Assembly: GCF_036543075.1 (NCBI RefSeq)
Contig: NZ_JAZHPF010000026.1
Span: forward strand, 1-44,446
DNA: 44,446 nt
DNA from: Deinococcus sp. YIM 134068
GTDB taxonomy: Bacteria; Deinococcota; Deinococci; Deinococcales; Deinococcaceae
Direction of reading: 5' to 3'
Shown here: positions 23,440 through 39,352 of the stretch, piece by piece
Position numbering within the stretch: the stretch's first letter is position 1
Layout of the letters: each line of letters starts with the position of its first letter
The notes under the pieces: model-generated
Seen by the model: only the letters and a program-made list of their open reading frames with translations
Told to the model about the DNA's origin: nothing
Database searches by the model: none
Translations under genes and position numbers: made by a program

Positions 23440-24324
23440 TTACATCTTGCGGTTGGTGTCGGTGCTCGTCGTGCTGGTGCTCGTCGTGGTCGTCGTGGTC
23501 CCACCGTTCATGTCCACGTCGCCGGTCTTGTTGACCTCCAGCACCTCGCGGCCCACCGTCTCCGTCACCTGCTGGGTCTCGGTCACGGTGCGCTTGCCGA
23601 TCTCGACCTCCTCGGTGACGTACGCCTGCTTGGAGACGTTGGCGCGCTCGGCCTCCAGGTCCACGCGCATCGTCTCGGTGGCCGCGCCCAGCACCGCACC
23701 CTCGACCGGGCGGGCGTCCGTGACGGCGTGGCGCTCGATGACGACCTCCTCGCGCTCCAGGTTCACGTTGACGTTCTCCTGGTGCGTCTCGACGCGCTTG
23801 CCGATCTCCACGCTGCCCGCGCGGAAGCGGTCCTTGTTCACGACAAGGCGCTCTTCGAGCAGTTGCAGGCGGTCGGGCGTCTGGAAGGCGCGCTCGCGGT
23901 AGCCGCTCACGTCCGTGTCGGTGGTCGTGGTCGTCGTGCTCATGCCCGCCGCGCCCGTGCCGCGCAGCACGCGCTCGTCACTCTCGAAGGACTGGTCGGT
24001 GTACGCCTCGCCGTAGCGGTATTCGCCGAGGTCACGCGCCTGATCTTTGGTCAGGTTGTCGAAGTACACGCCGTCGTCCGTGAAGCGGGCGTGGCCCACG
24101 GGCACGAGCACTTCCTTCGAGGAGAACCAGCCGCCCACGTCCACGATCAGGTAGCGGATGCGCCCGGTGGAGGGGTCCACCATCGCGTCGCGCACGGTGC
24201 CGATCTTCTCGTCGCCCGTGCCGTAGGCCGTGTTGCCGGTGGGGTTGTACACGCCCTCGCCGCCGAGGTTGTACGTCTCGTCGCGCGACAGGTCGGACAG
24301 CCGAATCAGGTTGCTCTGCGTCAT
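23440..24324 (-). CDS. PRC-barrel and DUF2382 stress protein
   Basis: A 294-aa soluble protein. Residues about 8-95 form a PRC-barrel ([42 protein letters not shown]), a Thr-rich linker ([10 protein letters not shown]) follows, and residues 140-270 are DUF2382 repeats ([49 protein letters not shown]). The tail is again Thr/Ser-rich. GGAGGT lies 7 nt before ATG 24324, giving a strong ribosome site unlike the leaderless neighbours. Such proteins are abundant under stress in Deinococcus; the function is not known. Confidence 0.9.
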   Translation of the reverse strand: MTQSNLIRLSDLSRDETYNLGGEGVYNPTGNTAYGTGDEKIGTVRDAMVDPSTGRIRYLIVDVGGWFSSKEVLVPVGHARFTDDGVYFDNLTKDQARDLGEYRYGEAYTDQSFESDERVLRGTGAAGMSTTTTTTDTDVSGYRERAFQTPDRLQLLEERLVVNKDRFRAGSVEIGKRVETHQENVNVNLEREEVVIERHAVTDARPVEGAVLGAATETMRVDLEAERANVSKQAYVTEEVEIGKRTVTETQQVTETVGREVLEVNKTGDVDMNGGTTTTTTSTSTTSTDTNRKM

Positions 24325-24869
24325 GAAAGTACCTCCATGGAATGAAGTCGGATCACGTGAGGCCGGGTGGCCCAACACCGTGCAGTGTGCGTCCGCTTCC
24401 TGTCTTATTGCTGAGTATCAACCCAACCCATTCCTGACGCGAGTTTACGGGGAGGTTCACTCTGTAGGACGGGTCACAAAGCTGGGGGGACGGGGACGCT
24501 CTCAACGCTCAGCCGTCAGCCGTCAGCCGTCAGCCGTCAGGCGGAAGGGAAAGTGGAGGTTGCCCTTCTCGCAGGGGAGAGACTGCACTTCCCGTGTCGT
24601 AGAGGGCAGAGGGCGAATCTCACGTCTGACCTCTCCGTTTCTCCCCGCTGATCGCTGGCCGCTCCCCCGCCACCCCTTCCCCGCCGGGTGTATGCTCCGC
24701 TCACTCACAACCCCTCCCCGCCCGCCCCGGTGGTCGTTCGCACGCCTCTCTTCTCTAGGAGTCCGGGTCTGGAACACGGGCGCGTCCCGCTGGTCGGCTG
24801 GCGACTGTTCTCTGGCGACTGGTGACTCTCCCCGTTTCCCCGCCCGGCGAAAGGGTCTGGTGATCTGTC
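24325..24869. other. Regulatory and repeat-rich gap before the EF-G paralogue
   Basis: The 545-bp divergent gap holds the Shine-Dalgarno leader of the PRC/DUF2382 gene, an imperfect palindrome ACACCGTGCAGTGTGC (24375-24390), the TCAGCCG-type heptad array at 24511-24538, further GCTGATC/GCTGGCC heptads near 24650, and a degenerate GGCGACT block near 24799-24826. A TATGCT box occurs at about 24689 without a nearby start codon. No ORF is convincing. Confidence 0.5.
24511..24538. repeat. Heptad array (AGCCGTC x4)
   Basis: Four perfect tandem AGCCGTC units, the reverse complement of the TGACGGC unit at 7311-7352 (cyclic phase apart). They lie in the divergent gap upstream of the EF-G paralogue. 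Confidence 0.85.
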
Positions 24870-26867
<1,998 letters not shown>

Positions 26868-26875
26868 GGGAGGGG

Positions 26876-27622
26876 TCAGGGCGAGGGTGAAGGCTCGCTT
26901 TCCCCGATGACGCGACCCCCCTCGAAATAGAGGGTCCAGTCCCCCCGTCCGGGCGGGCCGAACCGCGTCCATTCATCCGTCTTCAGGAGCGTGTCCCTGT
27001 CCGTGAGAGGCGACTCGGGGGCACCGTTCAGCCATAGCACCTGCCGCTGGGTCAGGCCCTTAAGGGAGATTGATTGGCCCGGTGACACGACTCGGAAGCG
27101 ACGCACGACCTCTCGCACATCGTCGGGCGGGGGCGTGAGGCTGAGTTCGCGGCTCAGGTGCGCCTCATCCGCGTACAGTTCGGTGAACTCCTGGCAGGTG
27201 TCGCTCTGGGCGAGTTTATGCCAGTCCTCCACGCTTCCGCCCGTGGAGCCGGACGACACCTCGTAACTTTCCGGCACTCGCACGCGCAGCAGGATGGGCG
27301 TGTCCACCTCCTGCGGCAGGATGGTGCCGCCCCGCAGCGGCACGCGCGTTCGCTGCCGCACCCGGCTCAGGCCCACCACCCGTATCGGGGTCAGGGGCGA
27401 GCCGCTGTAATCAACGCTAGCTCCCCCGCTGTGGCAAGTCAGGGGACCGCCGCCGTACACCCAGACCTCCCGTCCCTCGTACCGCTTGCGGAGCGCCTGG
27501 GTCGTCTCGTCTTCCAAGAATTGTGTGGCCTGTTCCCCGGAGGTTGCGGGAGAACGGCAGGCCGTCAACAGGGCGAGACCCAGCAGCCCTGCCCCCACCA
27601 TCCGCCGGAGGGTCAACGTCAT
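26876..27622 (-). CDS. Hypothetical lipoprotein
   Basis: A 248-aa protein with signal peptide and lipobox LLTAC, predicted to be lipid-anchored. The body has two further Cys residues (GPLTCHSGG and SDTCQEF) that could form a disulfide, and a C-terminal beta segment ([18 protein letters not shown]). I recognise no family. TAGGGT at 27629-27634 lies 6 nt before ATG 27622. It diverges from the threonine aldolase gene. Confidence 0.82.
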   Translation of the reverse strand: MTLTLRRMVGAGLLGLALLTACRSPATSGEQATQFLEDETTQALRKRYEGREVWVYGGGPLTCHSGGASVDYSGSPLTPIRVVGLSRVRQRTRVPLRGGTILPQEVDTPILLRVRVPESYEVSSGSTGGSVEDWHKLAQSDTCQEFTELYADEAHLSRELSLTPPPDDVREVVRRFRVVSPGQSISLKGLTQRQVLWLNGAPESPLTDRDTLLKTDEWTRFGPPGRGDWTLYFEGGRVIGESEPSPSP

Positions 27623-27691
27623 CGTTCAACCCTACGCCGCCTGACTGACCATCCACTGAACGTTTCCCTCCAACCGCGTACCATCCTCCCC

Positions 27692-28729
<1,038 letters not shown>

Positions 28730-28733
28730 GGGC

Positions 28734-28761
28734 GGCCAGCGGCCAGCTTCCAGCCGCCAGC
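28734..28761. repeat. Heptad array (nnCCAGC x4)
   Basis: GGCCAGC, GGCCAGC, TTCCAGC, CGCCAGC directly after the threonine aldolase stop. It is the same phase and nearly the same units as 7243-7272 and the complement of 133-166. Further on, CTTGC-TGACGGC-GCAAG (about 28832-28848) is a small hairpin whose loop is one TGACGGC unit. Confidence 0.8.
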
Positions 28762-28945
28762 GGGACGAGGGTGGGAGTGAGGAGGGGGAACCGCCGAGAG
28801 GACGCTGTGCTCCCAATAAAGCTCCCGCCTCTTGCTGACGGCGCAAGACGGACTGCCCCCGGCACCCCTTCACGGCCCCTTCGTCCACCCTCCATCCACC
28901 TTCCGAATGAGGTTTGTCCGCCGTACCCCGCGCTAGGCTGACCCC

Positions 28946-29911
28946 ATGACGGCCCCCGACTCCCCCACCCGCCTCAGCCCCGATCCGGTTCCCACGCCGT
29001 TCACGCGGGGGGTGCGGGCGGTGTCCGGCAACCGCGCGGCGCTGGTGCTGCTGGTGACGCAGAACGTGGCGTCGGCGGTGCTGATCGGTCTTGGGCTGCC
29101 GCTGGGGACATCCCTCCTGGGGGCGTTCGTGGCGGTGGTGCTGGTGGGACTGGTCGCCTTCCCGAAGTCGCTGCGTGCCCTCGTGCAGGACTCCCGCTGG
29201 CGCACGCCGCCGTCCTGGGGGCTGGCGATTGCGGCCTTCGTGCTCGCGTTTCTCGCGTCGCGGGCCTTCGCGCTCGTGTTCGTGGCGCTGTGGCCGGGGA
29301 GCGCGGAGGCGATTCCGCAGTTTCTGAGCCGGGGCGCGGACCTGTGGGTGCTGCTGCTGGCGGCGGGGCTGCTCGTGCCCTTCGCGGAGGAGGTCGCCTT
29401 CCGGGGTCTGATGATGCGTGGGCACGAGCGGGCGGCGGGGTTCACGGTGGCGGCGGTGACGAGCAGCCTCGCCTTCGCGGTGGCGCACGGTGTTCCGGCG
29501 AGCGTGGCGGGCATCCTGCCGCTCGCCTACGCGCTGGCCCGCCTGACCCAGCACACGGGCAGCCTGTGGAACGCCGTCATCGTCCACGCGTTGAACAACA
29601 CCCTCGCGGTGACGGCGGGAGCCTTCCTCGCGGGCCGCGACCTCGGCGACCGGGGACAGGCCACCGACATGCTGGGAAACCCGGCGCTCGCCGTGCCGCT
29701 CGCCCTCGGCGCGGGATTGTTCGGGGTCGCCGTCCTCGTTGTGCTGCACCTGTGGCTCACCCCGAGGCCCGACCCGCAGGAACGCGCGGCCCCCGGCCCG
29801 TGGCTCAGCGGCGCGTTCGTGGCCGTCGTGTTGTTCGGCGTGGTCGCGGCCCTCTTCACCCTGCCCGGCTTCCAGCAGATGATGTCGGACGTGCGCGGGA
29901 TTATGCGCTGA
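28946..29911 (+). CDS. CPBP family intramembrane metalloprotease
   Basis: A 321-aa polytopic protein of the CAAX protease/bacteriocin-processing (Rce1/ABI) family. The three metal motifs are intact: [12 protein letters not shown] (EExxxR), LAFAVAHG (FxxxH) and VIVHALNNT (HxxxN). Roles of bacterial members include peptide maturation and immunity; here unknown. TAGGCT at 28934-28939 stands 6 nt before ATG. It leads a membrane-protein operon, with the DUF1232 gene 3 nt downstream. Confidence 0.93.
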   Translation: MTAPDSPTRLSPDPVPTPFTRGVRAVSGNRAALVLLVTQNVASAVLIGLGLPLGTSLLGAFVAVVLVGLVAFPKSLRALVQDSRWRTPPSWGLAIAAFVLAFLASRAFALVFVALWPGSAEAIPQFLSRGADLWVLLLAAGLLVPFAEEVAFRGLMMRGHERAAGFTVAAVTSSLAFAVAHGVPASVAGILPLAYALARLTQHTGSLWNAVIVHALNNTLAVTAGAFLAGRDLGDRGQATDMLGNPALAVPLALGAGLFGVAVLVVLHLWLTPRPDPQERAAPGPWLSGAFVAVVLFGVVAALFTLPGFQQMMSDVRGIMR

Positions 29912-29914
29912 CCC

Positions 29915-30289
29915 ATGCTCGCCCGCCTGCGTGCCCTCGCCCGCCGATTGAAGGCCGATCTCCTCGCCCTGAGCCTCGCCGCCCGCGATCCGCGCACGCC
30001 CTGGCCCGCCCGGATGATCGCCCTGCTCGTCCTCGCCTACGCGCTCAGCCCCCTCGACCTCATCCCGGATTTCATCCCGGTCCTCGGGCTGCTCGACGAC
30101 CTGCTCCTCGTGCCCGCCGGGTTGTGGCTGGCCCTGCGGCTCATCCCGCCGCCTGTACTGGCCGAGGCGCGGAAGCGGGCCGCCGCCCACCCGGCCCGGC
30201 TGGGGCGCAGTGGCTGGGGACTGGCGTTGATGCTCGCCCTCTACGCGCTCGCCGTGTGGCTGGTGTGGCGCTGGGTGGCGGGAGCCTGA
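29915..30289 (+). CDS. YkvA/DUF1232 membrane protein
   Basis: A 124-aa protein with the DUF1232 core [25 protein letters not shown] and a C-terminal membrane helix ([19 protein letters not shown]). Function unknown. It begins 3 nt after the CPBP protease stop and is surely co-transcribed and probably translationally coupled. Confidence 0.92.
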   Translation: MLARLRALARRLKADLLALSLAARDPRTPWPARMIALLVLAYALSPLDLIPDFIPVLGLLDDLLLVPAGLWLALRLIPPPVLAEARKRAAAHPARLGRSGWGLALMLALYALAVWLVWRWVAGA

Positions 30290-30325
30290 GCGTTGGCGCT
30301 CCCGCGCCCGCTACAGTGGCCACGT

Positions 30326-30997
30326 ATGGCCCGCCGTGACCGCCCTGCCCCCCCGCCTCCCCCGCCGGACGCGCCTCTGGCCGCCGAACTGCTGGCCGGG
30401 CCGGGGGCCTTTTTCGCGCGGCTGCGGGCGTGCGAGCCGAGGGCGTGGCGCTACCTCGCCCCGGTGGGGCTGGCGGCGCTGCTGGCGGGGGTGGTGTATG
30501 CGCTCCTCGTGCGGTCCACCGTGGGGCTGGGGGGCGAGGGCGGCGGCCTTACCGTCCACGCGACCAACGTCTTTGGCAACGTCTTCCTGACGGTCTTCGC
30601 CTTCGGCCTGATGGCGGGGCTGGGATATCTGGGGGCCGGGCGCGGGGGCCGCGCGGTGGAGGTGTACGGCGCGACCTTCGCCCTGCTGCCGCCCCTCTAC
30701 GTCCTCCTCATCGTCCTGCTGCTGGTCGTGCCCGCACCCGAAGTGCCCACCTCCGGCGCAACCCCGCTGGACGTGCAGCGCGTCGCCCTCCGCACGCTGG
30801 GGCAGTGGTCCCTCTCCCGCGCCGCCGTCGTGCTGACGGTGCTCGCCACCCTGGCCCAGTTCGCCCTCGCCTACCGGGGTTTCCGAACGCTGACGGGCAG
30901 CCGCCGCCGCGCGTGGCTCGGGGTCCTGTCGCCGCTCGTGCCCGTGCTGCTGCTCACGGTGATCGGGTTCGGGCCGCTGATCGCGGGGATGTTCTAG
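30326..30997 (+). CDS. Yip1-like integral membrane protein
   Basis: A 223-aa protein: a short Pro-rich cytosolic start, then about five hydrophobic segments ([88 protein letters not shown]) in the Yip1 arrangement. Function unknown. TACAGT at 30312-30317 lies 8 nt before ATG 30326. It follows the DUF1232 gene by 36 nt and is followed by a long heptad array. Confidence 0.82.
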   Translation: MARRDRPAPPPPPPDAPLAAELLAGPGAFFARLRACEPRAWRYLAPVGLAALLAGVVYALLVRSTVGLGGEGGGLTVHATNVFGNVFLTVFAFGLMAGLGYLGAGRGGRAVEVYGATFALLPPLYVLLIVLLLVVPAPEVPTSGATPLDVQRVALRTLGQWSLSRAAVVLTVLATLAQFALAYRGFRTLTGSRRRAWLGVLSPLVPVLLLTVIGFGPLIAGMF

Positions 30998-31005
30998 GGG
31001 AGCGG

Positions 31006-31075
31006 TCAGCCGTCAGCCGTCAGCCGTCAGCTCTCAGCCGTCAGCTCTCAGCCGTCAGCTCTCAGCCGTCAGCTA
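31006..31075. repeat. Heptad array (TCAGCCG/TCAGCTC x10)
   Basis: Ten consecutive heptads: three TCAGCCG, then TCAGCTC and TCAGCCG alternating, ending TCAGCTA. The last unit supplies the stop codon of the minus-strand DUF456 gene (CTA at 31073-31075). It lies between two convergent genes. Confidence 0.9.
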
Positions 31076-31570
31076 GAAAACGCTCTTCGCGGGGTCCCAC
31101 AGCCGCCACAGCTCGTAGACGCCGATGAGGAGGTGAAGCACGAGTTTCGCCGCGAGGCCTGTGAGGAGGCCAATGAGGGTGCCCCACGCGGCGCGGGCGG
31201 CGTCGAGCGGTGGCTTACGGACCACGAACAGCTCGGCGATCAGCGCCCCCCCCAGCGGCCCGAGAATCAGCCCGAAGGGGAGGAAGATACCGACCAGCCC
31301 GCCGATCAGCGCCCCCCACCCCGCCTGTTTGCTGCCGCCGTAGCGCCGCGCCCCCCACGCCGAGGCCACGTTGTCCACGAGGCCGATCAGGACCGTGATG
31401 ACCGCGAAGGTGAGGAGGAAGGGCAGGTCCGGCCACACCTGAAAGCCGTCGATGAAGGTGGCCGCGACCGTTCCGGCGAAGATGATGAGGGTGGCGGGCA
31501 CCACGGGCACGAAGGTGCCGATCATGCCGATGATCCACGCGACGAGGAAGACGAGGAAGGCAAGACTCAT
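31073..31570 (-). CDS. DUF456 membrane protein
   Basis: A 165-aa integral membrane protein with the DUF456 pattern: [64 protein letters not shown], and [24 protein letters not shown]. Function unknown. TACCCT at 31579-31584 lies 8 nt before ATG 31570. Its stop codon is the final triplet of a 70-bp heptad array. Confidence 0.93.
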   Translation of the reverse strand: MSLAFLVFLVAWIIGMIGTFVPVVPATLIIFAGTVAATFIDGFQVWPDLPFLLTFAVITVLIGLVDNVASAWGARRYGGSKQAGWGALIGGLVGIFLPFGLILGPLGGALIAELFVVRKPPLDAARAAWGTLIGLLTGLAAKLVLHLLIGVYELWRLWDPAKSVF

Positions 31571-31619
31571 ACAGGGTCAGGGTACGGGGTGGGGGCGCGG
31601 GAGGTTCCGCCCCAGCCTA

Positions 31620-31651
31620 CCTAACGCCCGTTAGGCACCGCGCGGTAGACT
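31620..31651 (+). promoter_or_regulatory. Promoter with AACGnnCGTT operator
   Basis: CCTAACGCCCGTTAGG (31620-31635) has 7-bp perfect arms around CC, and lies over the -35 and spacer region of a promoter whose -10 is TAGACT (31646-31651), 6 nt before ATG 31658. It fits the CNAACGnnCGTTNG site remembered for the TetR-family repressor PaaR of Thermus. A matching site precedes the thiolase gene (35442-35455). Confidence 0.75.
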
Positions 31652-31657
31652 GCCCCC

Positions 31658-32248
<591 letters not shown>

Positions 32249-32397
32249 GAGAGGCGAGCGTATCAGGCTCAGCCGGGGGGCTGCCTCCTTTCAGCGAGCC
32301 TTGAGGCTGTGCCCGCCGCGCCCCAACCGGGGGCTAGGATGACCCGGAGGCCGGAGCGGTCCGGGCAGACGCCCCGCACAGCCAACGGAGGTTCGAC

Positions 32398-32568
32398 ATG
32401 ACGGGTCCCAAGGAACAGGAAGACGTTCAGCTCTCCGAGTCGGCCCGCTCGCCGTCCCCGCAGGATGAGCAGGCCCAAACGGACCAGGCCGCCCCCACGG
32501 ACGAGCAGGCCGGGAATGACGGCAAACACGGCAGGCCCTCGGACGACGCCGACCCCGGCCACAGCTAG
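32398..32568 (+). CDS. Small acidic disordered protein
   Basis: A 56-aa hydrophilic protein with a strong Shine-Dalgarno (GGAGG, about 7 nt before ATG 32398). It is rich in Asp, Glu, Gln, Ser, Pro and Ala, with repeated DEQA ([20 protein letters not shown]) and a final DADPGHS. No membrane or signal segment, and it is likely unstructured. A TAGGAT box at about 32335 could give a roughly 50-nt leader. Function unknown; the ribosome site, unusual among leaderless neighbours, is the main evidence that it is expressed. Confidence 0.7.
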   Translation: MTGPKEQEDVQLSESARSPSPQDEQAQTDQAAPTDEQAGNDGKHGRPSDDADPGHS

Positions 32569-32618
32569 CGTTGCAAGGAATGAAGAAGGAGCGGGGGCAG
32601 GAGCCTTCGCTCCTCTGC

Positions 32619-32638
32619 TGAAAGCTGACCGCTGACGG

Positions 32639-32646
<8 letters not shown>
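32619..32646. repeat. Heptad array (TGAnnGC x4)
   Basis: TGAAAGC, TGACCGC, TGACGGC, TAATAGC. The stop codon of the dehydrogenase gene on the minus strand (32639-32641) falls within the last units. It is the same family as 7311-7359. Confidence 0.75.
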
Positions 32647-33475
<829 letters not shown>

Positions 33476-33489
33476 AGGTATTCCTTTCC

Positions 33490-33816
33490 TTAAGTCGTTG
33501 TGAACCAGTGAACGGCCAGCCACAGCCCCTCACCTTCACCGACAAAAACGGCATCATCCCAATCGTCGTTGAGTTTCCAGCCCCTCTGAACCCAGCTCAG
33601 ATCGAAGGTGGGTGCGTATCTGGGAAGGGCCAGGAAAGCATGGAGACGTTCAAGGACTGCCTGTTTTGACACTTGCTCAGCATCTGTGAGCGTTCCATCC
33701 CATCCTTCGGATTCGAGCCAGCTCTCCAAAGCTCCTGGGTTCCGACACAGATGAATTTCTAAATGCTGCTTGCTGTCTTCAGGCTCAAAATCTGTGGGTA
33801 AGAACTTCAAGTACAC
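33490..33816 (-). CDS. Hypothetical protein
   Basis: A 108-aa acidic protein starting at GTG 33816, 6 nt after the stop of the YciI-like gene. Trp-rich ([36 protein letters not shown]) with lower GC than its operon partners, suggesting acquisition. No domain recognised. Followed by the dehydrogenase gene 14 nt on. Confidence 0.75.
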   Translation of the reverse strand: MYLKFLPTDFEPEDSKQHLEIHLCRNPGALESWLESEGWDGTLTDAEQVSKQAVLERLHAFLALPRYAPTFDLSWVQRGWKLNDDWDDAVFVGEGEGLWLAVHWFTTT

Positions 33817-33822
33817 AGCGAC

Positions 33823-34131
<309 letters not shown>

Positions 34132-34144
34132 GAGGGTAGTTTAA

Positions 34145-34232
34145 GCCGGAGGTCTAACGGTCTGACCGTCAAACCGTCTAACCACATGGTGGGCCATCTC
34201 TTTTAGACCATTCGACCTTTTGACAGTTAGAC
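34145..34232. repeat. Octad-type repeats between thiolase and YciI genes
   Basis: Units of 8 nt: GGTCTAAC, GGTCTGAC, CGTCAAAC, CGTCTAAC at about 34147-34178, and GACCATTC, GACCTTTT, GACAGTTA, GACGCGCG at about 34206-34237. The style matches the octads at 2544-2577 (ACGGTTAG units), whose complement is CTAACCGT. Confidence 0.55.
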
Positions 34233-34238
34233 GCGCGT

Positions 34239-35417
<1,179 letters not shown>

Positions 35418-35423
35418 GCCCGG

Positions 35424-35455
35424 AGTCTAGCGCGGGGGAGACTAACGGGCGTTCG
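35424..35455 (-). promoter_or_regulatory. Thiolase promoter with AACGnnCGTT operator
   Basis: CTAACGGGCGTTCG (35442-35455) matches CNAACGnnCGTTNG exactly and lies 12 nt upstream of the -10 box TAGACT (minus strand, 35424-35429). The TAG stop of the mazG-like gene (35442-35444) and its last three sense codons (Asn-Ala-Arg) are part of the site. Confidence 0.75.
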
Positions 35456-35741
35456 TTTTATCGTCTTCCAGCCACACCCGCCCGGCCAGCCCTGCACGTT
35501 CCGCCGCCTTACGCGCCCGCAGTATCTCCAAGTCGTCCGGCGTCAGCCCATGCAGGGCCGCCAGCGCGTGCAGCACCTCCAGCACATCGGCCAGTTCCTC
35601 CGGCGTGCGGTCGGGCAGATACTTGCAGACTTCCTCCCCCAGCTTGGCGCGGAGGGCGTCGGCATACTCCGCCTCGCTGAGCGTGCGGTCACGGTTCTCG
35701 GGGAACAGCTCTGGGATGCGGTCGCGCACGAGTTTCGGCAT
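35442..35741 (-). CDS. MazG-like nucleotide pyrophosphohydrolase
   Basis: A 99-aa small all-alpha NTP pyrophosphatase. It begins [13 protein letters not shown], the hallmark of the short phosphoribosyl-ATP pyrophosphohydrolase-like group, with acidic metal residues in [10 protein letters not shown] and [14 protein letters not shown]. Probably a house-cleaning enzyme; substrate unknown. TAGCTT at 35748-35753 stands 6 nt before ATG. Divergent from ffh across 49 bp. Its 3' end doubles as the thiolase operator. Confidence 0.88.
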   Translation of the reverse strand: MPKLVRDRIPELFPENRDRTLSEAEYADALRAKLGEEVCKYLPDRTPEELADVLEVLHALAALHGLTPDDLEILRARKAAERAGLAGRVWLEDDKTNAR

Positions 35742-35778
35742 CGGTGCAAGCTACACCAAGCCTTTTTTGCCCGCGTGC

Positions 35779-35784
35779 TAGCCT
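35779..35784 (+). promoter_or_regulatory. ffh -10 box (leaderless)
   Basis: TAGCCT lies 6 nt before the ffh ATG, the same geometry as the divergent mazG-like promoter (TAGCTT, 35748-35753) within one 49-bp gap. Confidence 0.7.
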
Positions 35785-35790
35785 CCCCCC

Positions 35791-37137
<1,347 letters not shown>

Positions 37138-37147
37138 GGCGGGCGCG

Positions 37148-37176
37148 TTGACACCCCCTGGGGCGCTCCCTATACT
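37148..37176 (+). promoter_or_regulatory. Consensus promoter of tRNA-Lys
   Basis: TTGACA (37148-37153), 17-bp spacer, TATACT (37171-37176): close to ideal sigma-70 and the best -35/-10 pair in the window. The tRNA starts 41 nt after the -10 box. Confidence 0.92.
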
Positions 37177-37215
37177 CAGGCCCGCTGAGAACGCCCTCGG
37201 GCGCAGCGCAGCCGG

Positions 37216-37294
<79 letters not shown>

Positions 37295-37295
37295 G

Positions 37296-37322
37296 AAAAG
37301 CCCCGTCCAATGCGGGGTTTTT
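37296..37322 (+). terminator. Intrinsic terminator of tRNA-Lys
   Basis: CCCCG (37301-37305) and CGGGG (37313-37317) form a hairpin preceded by AAAAG and followed by TTTTT (37318-37322). Confidence 0.93.
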
Positions 37323-37596
37323 GCACTTATTTCTACCTCCGCAAACGCCACAATCAGGTCGATTGCCACAACCGTGCCACAACGACCCCATCGGTCCAGA
37401 TCGAGCGATGCCCGATGTGGCCGGAGGAACATGGAGGAGGTGATTTTGTTCGGTAGCTCCGCACGCAGGCCTTCTGGCGAACGGGGACGTGTCACCAGGC
37501 GACCTGACCGGGAGTGCTCCTGCTGACTTCATGCAGAAGACTTTCGCTGGCGTCATACGTCATTCGGCACCTCTCGACCTCGCGGCTCTTATGTGC
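37323..37596. other. Unassigned sequence between tRNA-Lys and the IS3 remnant
   Basis: About 270 bp of lower GC. It contains a short direct repeat GCCACAAC (in about 37358-37380). Translated frames give no recognisable protein; frames running into the tRNA are antisense artefacts. It could be remains of an integrated element beside the tRNA, but no integrase motif is visible and I found no second copy of the tRNA 3' end. Confidence 0.4.
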
Positions 37597-38506
37597 TCAC
37601 GTCGAGTGCAACCCAACCTGGGTGTACCAATCACGGAAAACGACCGCTCCATCGCGCACTTGCTGCATCTTCGTGAAGTCCTGACGGAAGACGAACTCGT
37701 CACCCCGTTTAGGGCCTGAGTTTCCCGTACCAGACAGCAAAGCTCCCAAGAATGCCCTGTACGCTGGATTTTGGCTCCACAGCCTCCCAGCCGTGACTCT
37801 CAACGATCCGACATGACCGTGCCCAACTACGGCGTGAGCAGGGAGGCCGATGAACACGGCATTCCAAGCCCTAAACGGCGTTCGTGGTTCAGCGTCCCGT
37901 TGGCCCGGTCCAAAATTCCCATGCCGTCCCGTTAAGACACCTTCGCCCTCACCCAGTTCCCTGCCTGCCGGCATGTCTCCTGAACAACGCCTGAGGTGAA
38001 GTCTGAACTGCCCTCCGTCATCACCAGCACGTCTTCCCGAATCCCGAGTACAGCGCGGACACCGCACTGCTCGCGGATAGACTGCACACGACGTGACTGT
38101 GCAACAGGCTGCGGGACGCCACATCCAACACCAGGTACGCCCAGCGCACGCCATCCCCAAGACTGAAGCGTGTGGCGTCCACCTGCCCTCGGCGGCCTAC
38201 GGGCCACAGAGTCTCACATGCGGCAGGAACGGCTCTTTTGCGGATATTCCGGGCGGCGGGAGGTTGCAGTTCCAGCTCCCGAAGCGCCAGACGAACGGGA
38301 GGCAGGCCCAGGTGCCCAGGAGCAGCCTGTTCCTGGGCACGCTCACCAAGAACCTGATGAACCCGGCGAGAGCCAGAGGTGGGATGCTCCAGTGCCACCT
38401 CCCGAACACGTTCCAGACGAGCGTGCTGTCTCGCCTCCCGCTGAGCGTGCTGGGCCAGGTGCTGCCGGGCATCACGGAGCTTCCAGGCCGAGGAGCTGAG
38501 CCGCAC
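37597..38506 (-). pseudogene. IS3-family transposase OrfB, degenerate
   Basis: Broken DDE transposase. Recognisable pieces in order: RLERVREVALEHPTSGSRRVHQVL, GRRGQVDATRFSLGDGVRWAYLVLDVASRSLL (first Asp), then a frameshift near 38040, REDVLVMTEGSSDFTSGVVQETC (second Asp), an in-frame TAA, GMGILDRANGTLNHE, an insertion at 37701-37885, and DEFVFRQDFTKMQQVRDGAVVFRDWYTQVGLHST before a stop. The usual LGY(R/T)TP end is missing. It directly follows orfA (TGA-GTG). The element cannot encode active transposase. Confidence 0.88.
37701..37885. mobile_element. MITE-like insertion in the IS3 remnant
   Basis: About 181 bp bounded by the inverted repeat CCGTTTAGGGC (37705-37715) and GCCCTAAACGG (37868-37878). 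TCGT occurs on both sides (37697-37700 and 37882-37885), a candidate 4-bp target duplication. Removing 37701-37885 joins the flanks so that OrfB reads TLNHEFVFRQDF without interruption. It contains no ORF of note, so it would depend on a transposase encoded elsewhere. Confidence 0.8.
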
Positions 38507-38793
38507 TCAGAGACCCCGGGCTTTTGTTGCGATGTGGAGGGCCGATTCCTTCTCGCCGGCCAACGCCCCCCGTCGCTCGTTCTCGCGTTCCAACTCGGTC
38601 TGCCGGTCGCCCTGGTGGTCCCCCGCGAAGCGGGCACGGCCCGTCTCCAGGAACTGCGCCTTCCAGGTGTGGATGAGGCTTTCGTTGACGCCGTGTTGTC
38701 GGGCTGCCTCAGCCACGCTAGTTGACCACCAGGCACCGCCAGGACGATCTGCTGTTTGGTGGCGGTCGGCCACTTCTTCCGCTGCTTGCCCAT
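38507..38793 (-). pseudogene. IS3-family transposase OrfA, frameshifted
   Basis: MGKQRKKWPTATKQQIVLAV at the 38793 end is the start of an IS3-type OrfA; after about 25 codons a frameshift moves the rest to another frame: SVAEAARQHGVNESLIHTWKAQFLETGRARF (helix-turn-helix) and ELERENERRGALAGEKESALHIATKARGL (leucine-zipper-like coiled coil). OrfB follows at once. Confidence 0.88.
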
Positions 38794-39352
38794 CAGCTCC
38801 CTCCAGTGTGCCCCACCCTCGCAAGTGGGCGGGTGTTTTTGGAAGGATTTCTTGGAGCATTACCAGGCTCCTGGCACGACCCAAGCGGAGCAGATCAGGG
38901 AGCACATAGTGGTGGTATATGCGGACGGCAAGGAACACGGCCAAGTCGACCGTCTGGGCGGCGAGGACATCAAGCAGACGGAAGACGAGCGGGGTCAGCA
39001 CCACTGGTTGCCGCTGAGCGCCGTGGACCACGTGGACCTGCTGGTCCACCTAAACCTGAGCCACGAGCAGATGCATGGGCAGATGCTCAGCCAGGACCCC
39101 ACCCCGAACCCTGGGGCTGAATCTCACGGTGGGGCGGGATCAGGCTTACCGCCTCCTCTCCTGATGTTGACAGCTCCATCATGTGCGACGGTGGAGCTTA
39201 TTGATGTGCCCCCTGCACTTCGGCCCATTCATCCTGAACGCCCTGTGAACACCTGCTGCCCATACGGTCAACAGGGCGCTCATGGCTTCCCCCCTGCGGC
39301 CTGCTCCAATAGCCGCACTGACCGCCCGGAGGGTGGTGAGGGGGAGGCAAGC
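38794..39352. other. Gap between the IS3 remnant and Mn catalase
   Basis: About 560 bp. Open frames exist on both strands at 38800-39120, none recognisable. A CCCAC/GTGGG hairpin followed by GTTTTT lies at about 38811-38838. TTGACA occurs at 39167-39172 without a good -10 partner. The Mn catalase ribosome site is at the right end. The IS3 terminal repeat is probably near 38795-38815 but I could not define it. Confidence 0.4.

Noticed and set aside
37296..37495. Integrase C-terminus read antisense across the tRNA end
   Set aside because: No tyrosine-recombinase R..HxxR..Y motif is visible, and the frame runs through the tRNA gene.
38796..39120. Long open frames on both strands before Mn catalase
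   Set aside because: No recognisable motif, ribosome site or conserved-looking segment; high-GC DNA gives such frames often.
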